This document shows positions 57,569 to 64,000 of a stretch of DNA of 64,000 nt, piece by piece. Position numbers and translations under genes: made by a program. Source of the stretch: Silicimonas sp. (GTDB lineage Bacteria; Pseudomonadota; Alphaproteobacteria; Rhodobacterales; Rhodobacteraceae); the NCBI GenBank assembly GCA_022824315.1, contig JAJEAC010000048.1, forward strand, positions 1 to 64,000, given 5' to 3'. The notes beneath the pieces were generated by a model. It saw only the letters and a list, made by a program, of their open reading frames with translations. It was not told the DNA's origin and searched no databases. Numbering within the stretch: position 1 is the stretch's first letter; each line of letters begins with the position of its first letter.

Positions 57569-59851
57569 TCAGCCATATTGCGCGACAGGCGTTCCCGCCA
57601 ACGCGCTCGTGTTCAGAAGTCCGCGAGCTGTCACCGACGGGGTGACGATATGCGCCCGATTGCCCATGCCCATCAGGATCGGACCAACCTCAAGGCCGCC
57701 CGCCTTCATCTTGAGAATGTTTCGAACCGCGGATGCCGCGTCGAGATTCGCGAATATGAGCACGTTTGCCGGTCCTTCGAATCGTGCATGCGGCATGATC
57801 CGTTCGCGTATCGTCACGTCGAGAGCCGTGTCGGTATGCATCTCGCCCTCGTATTCAAAGTCGCGCGGCTCGGCATCCAGGAGTGCCATGGCCCGGCGCA
57901 TCCGCTCGCCAGTGTCGCAGTCAAGGTTTCCGAACTGGCTGTGGCTGCAGAGCGCGATCTTCGGCTCATGACCGAACCGGCGCACATGCCTTGCGGCGCC
58001 CAGGACGACTTCTGCGATTTGCTCGGGCGTGGGTTCGGGATGGACATGCGTGTCGGCCACGAACAGCGGACCGTCTTCGAGAATTACGAGGCTGAGCGCC
58101 CCGACCGGGTGAAGCCCGTCCCTCGCAAGAACCTCGCTCACGTAGTGCAGGTGCCAGAGATACTGCCCGAAGACGCCGCAGATCAGGCTGTCAGCCTCCT
58201 GCCTGTGCACCATGACCGCGCCAATGGCTGTCGTGTTCGTGCGCATGATGGCCCGGGCAAGCTCCGGCGTCACGCCGCGACGTTCCAGGAGTCCGTGATA
58301 GGTGGTCCAGTAGTCGCGATAGCGGGGATCGCTTTCCGGGTTCACGAGATCGAAGTTTTCACCTCGCCGAATTGGCAGCCCAAGCCGTTCGATCCGGCTC
58401 TCCACCACCTCCGGGCGTCCGATGAGGATGGGGGTGTCCGACATCTCCTCGATCATGGCCGTGGCGGCGCGAAGAACGCGCTCGTTCTCGCCTTCCGCAA
58501 ACACGATGCGTCGGCGCGCGGTTGAGGCGGCCTCGAATACCGGCCGCATGATCATCGTGGACTTGTAGACGGCCGCGTTCAGCTTGTGGTGGTAGGCGTC
58601 CATGTCCTTGACCGGCCTGGTGGCGACGCCAGTGTCCATGGCGGCTTGGGCGACGGCGGATGCCACCACCCGCATGAGGCGTGGGTCGAACGGCTTGGGA
58701 ATGAGATAGTTGCGTCCGAACGTCAGTTCCTCGCCCTTGTAGGCGGCGGCCGCTTCCGCGCTCGTGGTCGTGCGCGCAAGACGGGCGAGCCCGTTGACGC
58801 AGGCCAGCTTCATCTCGTCATTGATCGTGGTCGCGCCGACATCCAGTGCGCCCCGGAAGATGAACGGAAAGCACAGCACGTTGTTCACCTGGTTGGGGAC
58901 ATCAGAACGGCCGGTGGCAATGATCGCGTCCGGCGCAACCTCCCGCACGTCGTCAGGCATGATCTCGGGCTCCGGATTGGCCAGCGCAAAGACGATGGGC
59001 GGACCGGACATTCTGCTGACCATGTCCTTCGAGAGGACCCCGGGACCGGACAGGCCCAGGAACAGGTCCGCTCCAAAGATGACATCGGCCAGCGACTTCG
59101 GCCCGCCTGGCTGCGCGAATTCTGCCTTTTGCGGCGTCATGTCAGCCTTGCGCCCTTCATGCACCAGGCCCTCGAGGTCGCACAGCCAGATGTTCTCGCG
59201 CTTGACGCCCAGCTTCAGGAGCATGTTCAGGCAGGCGATTCCCGCCGCTCCTCCGCCGGTCGACACTACCTTGATGTCCTCGAATGACTTTCCCGCAACG
59301 TGGAGCGCGTTGGTTGCGGCGGCACCCACGACGATGGCGGTCCCGTGCTGGTCGTCGTGAAACACGGGGATGTTCATCCGGTCGGCGCATATGCGCTCGA
59401 CGACGAAGCAGTCCGGTGCCTTGATGTCTTCGAGATTGATTGCGCCGAAGGTCGGCTCGAGCGCACAGACGATCTCGGCCAGGCGTTCGGGATCGCTTTC
59501 GTTCACTTCGATGTCGAAGCAGTCGATGTTTGCAAACTTCTTGAACAGAACGGCCTTGCCTTCCATCACCGGCTTGGCGGCAAGCCCGCCGATGTTGCCA
59601 AGCCCCAGCACCGCCGAACCGTTGGTGACCACGGCAACCTGGTTCGCGCGCGCCGTGAATCGGAAAGCGTTCATGGGATCGGACTTGATTTCCAGGCAGG
59701 CCTCCGCGACGCCCGGGCTGTAGGCGCGGGCGAGATCGCGGCCGCTGGCGAGAGGCTTGGTGGCCCGAATCTCCAGTTTGCCGGGTTTGGGGAGCTCGTG
59801 GTACTCAAGCGCCGCTTGCCGGAGCGCGGTCTCGCGCGGGTGTTCAGACAT
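57569..59851 (-). CDS. maeB: NADP-type malic enzyme with C-terminal phosphotransacetylase-like domain
   Basis: 760 residues from [12 protein letters not shown]. The frame is open further upstream but not protein-like. Residues about 20-160 are the malic N domain ([31 protein letters not shown]), and the NAD(P) domain contains [17 protein letters not shown]. The last about 330 residues resemble phosphate acetyltransferase (PTA_PTB), which in these fusions is regulatory, not catalytic. The enzyme converts malate to pyruvate and CO2 and supplies NADPH. Confidence 0.96.
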   Translation of the reverse strand: MSEHPRETALRQAALEYHELPKPGKLEIRATKPLASGRDLARAYSPGVAEACLEIKSDPMNAFRFTARANQVAVVTNGSAVLGLGNIGGLAAKPVMEGKAVLFKKFANIDCFDIEVNESDPERLAEIVCALEPTFGAINLEDIKAPDCFVVERICADRMNIPVFHDDQHGTAIVVGAAATNALHVAGKSFEDIKVVSTGGGAAGIACLNMLLKLGVKRENIWLCDLEGLVHEGRKADMTPQKAEFAQPGGPKSLADVIFGADLFLGLSGPGVLSKDMVSRMSGPPIVFALANPEPEIMPDDVREVAPDAIIATGRSDVPNQVNNVLCFPFIFRGALDVGATTINDEMKLACVNGLARLARTTTSAEAAAAYKGEELTFGRNYLIPKPFDPRLMRVVASAVAQAAMDTGVATRPVKDMDAYHHKLNAAVYKSTMIMRPVFEAASTARRRIVFAEGENERVLRAATAMIEEMSDTPILIGRPEVVESRIERLGLPIRRGENFDLVNPESDPRYRDYWTTYHGLLERRGVTPELARAIMRTNTTAIGAVMVHRQEADSLICGVFGQYLWHLHYVSEVLARDGLHPVGALSLVILEDGPLFVADTHVHPEPTPEQIAEVVLGAARHVRRFGHEPKIALCSHSQFGNLDCDTGERMRRAMALLDAEPRDFEYEGEMHTDTALDVTIRERIMPHARFEGPANVLIFANLDAASAVRNILKMKAGGLEVGPILMGMGNRAHIVTPSVTARGLLNTSALAGTPVAQYG

Positions 59852-60024
59852 TCTGTGCCTCCAGACAGGTCGTTCGGGTCTCATTCGCAGTTCGGGAGGT
59901 TCGGTCCTGCCTCCCTGGCATCGAAACGACGCCACTCTGCGTTGAAGATTGCAATTGGGCAAGCCTGACCGCCTATTGCGTTCCAAGATTTGCCGCGCCA
60001 CCCTTGCCGAAACGGGAGTGATCC

Positions 60025-60417
60025 ATGGACTTGATCAAGGCGGCCGATGAAGCGCGCAAGAACGCCTATGCACCGTATTCCGGCTTCAAGGTCGGCGCCG
60101 CGTTGCGCTCTGCCTCGGGACGGGTGCATTCAGGCTGCAACGTGGAAAACGTCGCCTACCCGGAAGGCACGTGCGCGGAAGCCGGCGCCATCGCGGCCAT
60201 GATTGCCGCGGGAGAGACGAGCTTTGTGGAGATCGCCGTCATTGCAGATGGCCCGGAGCCGGTTGCGCCGTGCGGCGGATGCCGACAAAAACTGCTTGAA
60301 TTCGCTGATTCGGCGGCGACCGTCACCATGGCAACCGTTGGCGGCAAAAGCCTGACGACGCGCGTGGCGGAACTGTTGCCGGGCGCCTTCGACAGGTCCC
60401 AGATGGGCGATGCCTGA
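60025..60417 (+). CDS. cdd: Cytidine deaminase
   Basis: 130 residues, the homotetrameric short form. It deaminates cytidine and deoxycytidine to uridine and deoxyuridine. The zinc site is intact: Cys50-Ala-Glu52 in GTCAEAGAI, and Cys83/Cys86 in APCGGCRQK. It is first in the salvage operon cdd-deoA-deoB-upp; the deoA start follows its stop immediately. Confidence 0.96.
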   Translation: MDLIKAADEARKNAYAPYSGFKVGAALRSASGRVHSGCNVENVAYPEGTCAEAGAIAAMIAAGETSFVEIAVIADGPEPVAPCGGCRQKLLEFADSAATVTMATVGGKSLTTRVAELLPGAFDRSQMGDA

Positions 60418-61719
60418 ATGGATGCACGCACGATCATCGAGAGGCTTCGGGACGGAGGCCAGCCGAACAAGGATGAACTGAACTGGTTTGCCGCTGGCCT
60501 TGCCAGCGGAGCGGTGACCGACGCCCAGGCCGGCGCATTTGCCATGGCCGTCTGCCTGCGCGGCCTCTCTGAAGAAGCGCGGGTCGCGTTCACCCTTGCG
60601 ATGCGCGACAGCGGCGACGTGCTGGCATGGGATGTCGGCAGGCCGATCGTGGACAAGCATTCGACGGGCGGCATCGGGGATTGCGTGTCATTGCTGCTGG
60701 CACCGGCGCTGGCTGCGGTCGGCATGGCGAACCCGATGATATCCGGCCGGGGGCTCGGGCACACGGGCGGCACCTTGGACAAGCTTGAGGCGATCCCGGG
60801 TGTTTCGGCGGAGATCGACGAGGCCGGGCTTCGGAGGATTGTCAAGGAGACCGGTACTGCGATCGTGGCCGCCTCGAGGCGGATCGCGCCTGCGGACAGG
60901 CGGCTCTATGCGGTGCGCGACATCACGGGAACGGTCGAGAGCATTGATCTCATCGTGGCCTCGATTCTCTCAAAGAAGCTTGCGGCAGGGCTGGACGCGC
61001 TGGTTCTCGACGTGAAGTGCGGATCCGGCGCGTTCATGACCGGAATGGAGGAAGCGAAGGCACTCGCGAATTCGCTGGTCGAGACGGCCAATGGTGCAGG
61101 ATGCCCGACGGTTGCATTGATAACGGACATGAACCAGCCGCTGGCGCCCGCCGCAGGAAATGCCCTTGAAATCGCCGAGGTGATGCACGCCCTGACCGGA
61201 GCCGGAAGCGCGCGGTGGGTCGATCTGGCATTGACGCTTGGCTCCGAGCTTCTCGTTCTGGCCGGCGTCGAGGAGGCACCCGAGGTCGCGCGGGACAGGG
61301 TGCGCGGGGCAATCCGGTCGGGCGAGGCGGCAGCCAGGTTCGATGCGATGGTGGCCGCGCTTGGCGGCCCGGCGGCGTTCAGCGCAGGGTGGCAGTCGTG
61401 CCTGCCGACTGCCAAGGTCGTTCGCGATGTGGCTGCGCCGGCGGCCGGCCAAGTCGCCTCGATTGACGGGCACGTGATCGGCATGGCGGTGGTGCGCCTG
61501 GGCGGCGGGCGCATGCATGGCGGCGACCGCATAGATCCCTCTGTGGGATTCTCGGACATCCTGCCGCTGGGGGCCAAGGTGGCCAAGGGCGATCCGCTTG
61601 CCAGGCTGCACGCCGCGGATGGCGCGGCTGCGGATGCAGCAGAGAGGGCCTTCCTCTCTGCCGTAAGCATCGGCGTCGCCGACGAGGCGGGCCCGCTTGT
61701 CATGGGCCGGGTCGGCTGA
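60418..61719 (+). CDS. deoA: Thymidine phosphorylase
   Basis: 433 residues. It phosphorolyses thymidine and deoxyuridine to the base and deoxyribose 1-phosphate. The signature DKHSTGGIGDCVSLLLAP and the following SGRGLGHTGGTLDKLEAI are intact, and VLDVKCGSGAFM matches the phosphate/sugar-binding region. It overlaps deoB (TGATG), so the two are translationally coupled. Confidence 0.97.
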   Translation: MDARTIIERLRDGGQPNKDELNWFAAGLASGAVTDAQAGAFAMAVCLRGLSEEARVAFTLAMRDSGDVLAWDVGRPIVDKHSTGGIGDCVSLLLAPALAAVGMANPMISGRGLGHTGGTLDKLEAIPGVSAEIDEAGLRRIVKETGTAIVAASRRIAPADRRLYAVRDITGTVESIDLIVASILSKKLAAGLDALVLDVKCGSGAFMTGMEEAKALANSLVETANGAGCPTVALITDMNQPLAPAAGNALEIAEVMHALTGAGSARWVDLALTLGSELLVLAGVEEAPEVARDRVRGAIRSGEAAARFDAMVAALGGPAAFSAGWQSCLPTAKVVRDVAAPAAGQVASIDGHVIGMAVVRLGGGRMHGGDRIDPSVGFSDILPLGAKVAKGDPLARLHAADGAAADAAERAFLSAVSIGVADEAGPLVMGRVG

Positions 61720-62927
61720 TGCCGCGCGCCTTCCTGGTCGTGATGGATGGCGTTGGCGCCGGGGGTGCGCCGGACGCCGATGGCTATTTCAACGGGACGA
61801 TTCCGGATGCCGGGGCCAATACGCTTGGCCATATAGCGGAGGCCTGCGCCGCCGGTCTTGCGGAAGAAGGGCGAACAGGTCCGCTCAACATGCCGAATCT
61901 CGGGGCTCTCGGGCTCGGCGAGGCAGTCAGGCTGGCCTCGGGCGCAGACATGCCCGGGTTCGCGACCGGACCGGTCGGCCTTTGGGGTGCCGCGACTGAG
62001 GCATCGCGGGGCAAGGACACGCCTTCAGGTCACTGGGAGCTTGCGGGTGTGCCGGTGCCTTGGGACTGGCATTTCTTTCCGAACGACACTCCGGCCTTTC
62101 CGGCCGAGATCATGAGGGAAGCGGCCCGGCTTGCCGGCACCGAGGGCACGCTGGGAAACTGCCATGCCTCCGGCATCGAGATCGTCGAGCGCCTGGGCGA
62201 CGAGCACCTGCGGACAGGATGGCCGATTTGCTATACGTCCGCAGACAGCGTCTTCCAGATTGCCGCGCACGAGGAGCGCTTCGGCCTCGATCGCCTGTTG
62301 AATCTCTGCGAGGAACTGGCGATGTTGCTGCACGCGATGCGCGTGGGCCGTGTGATCGCTCGCCCATTTGTCGGTTCCAGCGGTGCGTTCGACAGGACCC
62401 GAAACCGGCGTGACTTCGCGATTCCGCCGCCTGCGCCGACGCTCTGCGAGTGGGTCGCCAAGGCGGGCGGCAGGGTTCACGCCATCGGCAAGATCGGAGA
62501 CATTTTCTCCATGCAGGGAATTCATGACGTTGCCCGAGGCACGGATGCCGAACTGATGGGGCATCTCGCCCGTCTGGCCGACGATGCCGCGGACGGAAGC
62601 CTGACCTTTGCAAATTTCGTCGAGTTCGACTCGGTCTATGGTCATCGTCGCGATGTCCCGGGCTACGCTCGCGCGCTGGAGTGGTTCGACGCCCAACTGC
62701 CGCGCGTTCTGGAACGGCTTGGGAGAGGCGACTTGATCCTGTTTGCCGCGGATCACGGCAACGACCCGACCTGGTGCGGAACCGACCACACACGAGAGCG
62801 TGTCCCCGTCACCGGTCATGGCATTGGCCCGCGTGCGATCGGGCATGTGGGATTTGCCGATCTGGCCGTCTCGATCGCTGCGCATCTTGGTGTGCCGGCA
62901 AGCGGGCCGGGCCGAAGTTTTCTTTGA
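61719..62927 (+). CDS. deoB: Phosphopentomutase
   Basis: 402 residues of the alkaline-phosphatase-superfamily mutase that converts (deoxy)ribose 1-phosphate to 5-phosphate. Metal ligands are in VVMDGVGAGGAPDAD and FAADHGNDPTWCGTDHTRE. The catalytic Thr lies in ASRGKDTPSGHWELAG. It acts directly after DeoA in the operon. Confidence 0.97.
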   Translation: MPRAFLVVMDGVGAGGAPDADGYFNGTIPDAGANTLGHIAEACAAGLAEEGRTGPLNMPNLGALGLGEAVRLASGADMPGFATGPVGLWGAATEASRGKDTPSGHWELAGVPVPWDWHFFPNDTPAFPAEIMREAARLAGTEGTLGNCHASGIEIVERLGDEHLRTGWPICYTSADSVFQIAAHEERFGLDRLLNLCEELAMLLHAMRVGRVIARPFVGSSGAFDRTRNRRDFAIPPPAPTLCEWVAKAGGRVHAIGKIGDIFSMQGIHDVARGTDAELMGHLARLADDAADGSLTFANFVEFDSVYGHRRDVPGYARALEWFDAQLPRVLERLGRGDLILFAADHGNDPTWCGTDHTRERVPVTGHGIGPRAIGHVGFADLAVSIAAHLGVPASGPGRSFL

Positions 62928-62945
62928 ACAGGTAAGGGGATCACG

Positions 62946-63578
62946 ATGCCAGGGCACCTGACCGTAGTCGAGCACCCGCTCGTCCAGCACAAACTGACGC
63001 TCATGAGAGATGCCGACACGCCGACCGGGCTGTTCCGCCAGCTTCTGCGCGAAGTCAGCACGCTCCTGGCCTACGAGGTCACGCGGGATCTTCCAGTGAC
63101 GACCCGGCGGGTGCACACTCCGCTGGAACCCATGGATGCACCTGTTCTTGATGGCCGAAAGCTTGCCTTGGTATCGATCCTGCGCGCGGGCAACGGCCTT
63201 CTTGACGGGATGCTTGACTTGATGCCGTCGGCCCGGGTCGGGTTCGTGGGGCTCTATCGCGATGAAGAGACGCTGGAACCGGTTCAGTATTACTGCAAGT
63301 TGCCTGAAGCGCTCTCGGAGCGGAGGGTCATCGTGGTGGATCCCATGCTTGCGACGGGGAACAGCTCGGCTGCGGCAATCGCGCTCGTCAAGGAGGCGGG
63401 CGCGGTCGATGTCCGGTTCCTCTGCCTGTTGGCCGCGCCCGAAGGCGTTCAACGCATGGCGGACGCGCATCCTGATGTGCCGGTCGTGACCGCATCGGTG
63501 GACGAGCGGTTGAACGAAAAGGGCTACATTGTTCCAGGCCTCGGCGATGCCGGAGATCGCATGTATGGTACCCGGTAG
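62946..63578 (+). CDS. upp: Uracil phosphoribosyltransferase
   Basis: 210 residues. It makes UMP from uracil and PRPP. The PRPP loop [16 protein letters not shown] and the uracil-binding C-terminal [17 protein letters not shown] are present. It is 18 bp after deoB and completes pyrimidine nucleoside salvage begun by cdd and deoA. Confidence 0.97.
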   Translation: MPGHLTVVEHPLVQHKLTLMRDADTPTGLFRQLLREVSTLLAYEVTRDLPVTTRRVHTPLEPMDAPVLDGRKLALVSILRAGNGLLDGMLDLMPSARVGFVGLYRDEETLEPVQYYCKLPEALSERRVIVVDPMLATGNSSAAAIALVKEAGAVDVRFLCLLAAPEGVQRMADAHPDVPVVTASVDERLNEKGYIVPGLGDAGDRMYGTR

Positions 63579-63683
63579 CTGCAAATGCCCGCGGTCCGCA
63601 CGTTCGCAAGCGCAGGTTCCTTGCGTCACTCGCCTGCGGGAGCGCTCCAGGGCGCAGCCCGGCGTTCGTACGGGCCAGCGGGG

Positions 63684-64000
63684 TCATTCTTCGCAAATTC
63701 CTTGAAGCGCTATCCAGTGCCCGTCGTCCAGGACGGGGTGCGGTGCGGGAGCAGCCTCGGTGGCGGCTGCCGCCGCTGACTGGCCTGGACGATCCACCAA
63801 GTCAGTGTGGGTCCTGATTGTCATCCCAGCGGCGACGATCCGGTCCATCAGGACGTTCGTCGGTACGGGCGACGGGACGGTCGCGACGACATGCTTCGCC
63901 ATTCGCGCGACGGCGTCATCCGGCACCGTCCCTTGGGTGAGCAGGACAAGCATGGCCTTGACCCCTGCCACGTGCAGAAGCCGGACGACAGGGTCGCTGT
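63684..64000 (-). CDS. Unknown protein, N-terminus beyond the window
   Basis: The frame is open from the right edge to a stop at 63684-63686, at least 104 residues; an ATG at 63971 is possible but the upstream frame is also open (VVRLLHVAGV). A hydrophobic start (VKAMLVLLTQGTV), a mixed helix (DDAVARMAKHVVATVPSPV) and an Ala/Pro-rich tail are visible. No family is recognised. Confidence 0.4.
   Translation of the reverse strand, partial: SDPVVRLLHVAGVKAMLVLLTQGTVPDDAVARMAKHVVATVPSPVPTNVLMDRIVAAGMTIRTHTDLVDRPGQSAAAAATEAAPAPHPVLDDGHWIALQGICEE

Noticed and set aside
57569-59851. The PTA-like domain as the phosphotransacetylase needed after Xsc in sulfonate degradation
   Set aside because: In malic-enzyme fusions this domain is regulatory, and the gene is about 20 kb from the sulfonate genes.
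1-64000. CRISPR arrays, rRNA genes, prophage structural genes, known riboswitches
   Set aside because: None of the expected repeat-spacer patterns, conserved rRNA segments, phage proteins or aptamer cores was seen on reading the window.

Overview
The window is about 64 kb of high-GC chromosomal DNA. The tightly overlapped operons, GTG/TTG starts, GTTC-N7-GTTC LexA-type boxes and many ABC and TRAP uptake systems for osmolytes and sulfonates point to an alphaproteobacterium, most likely a marine Rhodobacterales (Roseobacter-type) heterotroph. This placement is inferred from gene content; there is no rRNA in the window.

Layout: (1) 0-2 kb: the end of a nucleosidase gene and an SLC13/TrkA-C permease. 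(2) 2.2-4.8 kb: a plasmid/ICE-type cargo islet (DUF6915-like, DUF6878-like and an ArdC-like antirestriction protein) with two predicted LexA boxes. (3) 4.9-8.7 kb: aldose 1-epimerase, a DHDPS-family aldolase beside an unidentified, possibly decayed gene, and a secreted HNH nuclease with two near-identical excalibur repeats. (4) 8.8-12.5 kb: bifunctional proline utilisation enzyme PutA. (5) 12.9-22.5 kb: an operon interleaving a ribose-type ABC importer with HyuA/HyuB (hydantoinase/5-oxoprolinase), divergent from GntR, M24 peptidase and GAF genes. (6) 22.6-27.5 kb: a non-pyrrolysine MttB-family methyltransferase, a dimethylglycine/sarcosine-dehydrogenase-like flavoprotein and an IclR regulator. 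(7) 27.7-30 kb: GMC oxidoreductase and TerC. (8) 30-37.5 kb: a TRAP transporter convergent with ComDE-like, Zn-ADH, HpsN (histidinol-dehydrogenase-like) and SDR genes, which together read as a 2,3-dihydroxypropane-1-sulfonate (DHPS)/sulfolactate catabolic locus.

(9) 37.8-39.6 kb: a GcvT/DmdA-like gene of lower GC and a frameshifted pseudogene. (10) 39.9-51.4 kb: the most unusual part. A monoheme cytochrome c, a LysR regulator, a NitT/TauT-type ABC importer, a diheme cytochrome c and an M50-like membrane protein without HExxH converge on an operon encoding a PQQ-dependent alcohol dehydrogenase and an ABC-2 type transporter with two periplasmic binding proteins. The dehydrogenase carries the Asp-x-Asp signature associated with lanthanide dependence, and the transporter resembles PedA1A2BC of Pseudomonas putida. 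I read this as a candidate lanthanide-linked periplasmic alcohol oxidation system with its own electron carriers and transport.

(11) 51.8-53.1 kb: decayed IS remnants and a tRNA-Met. (12) 53.3-63.6 kb: ordinary core metabolism: glyA, nadK, prpE, maeB, and the nucleoside salvage operon cdd-deoA-deoB-upp. A partial unknown gene runs off the right edge.
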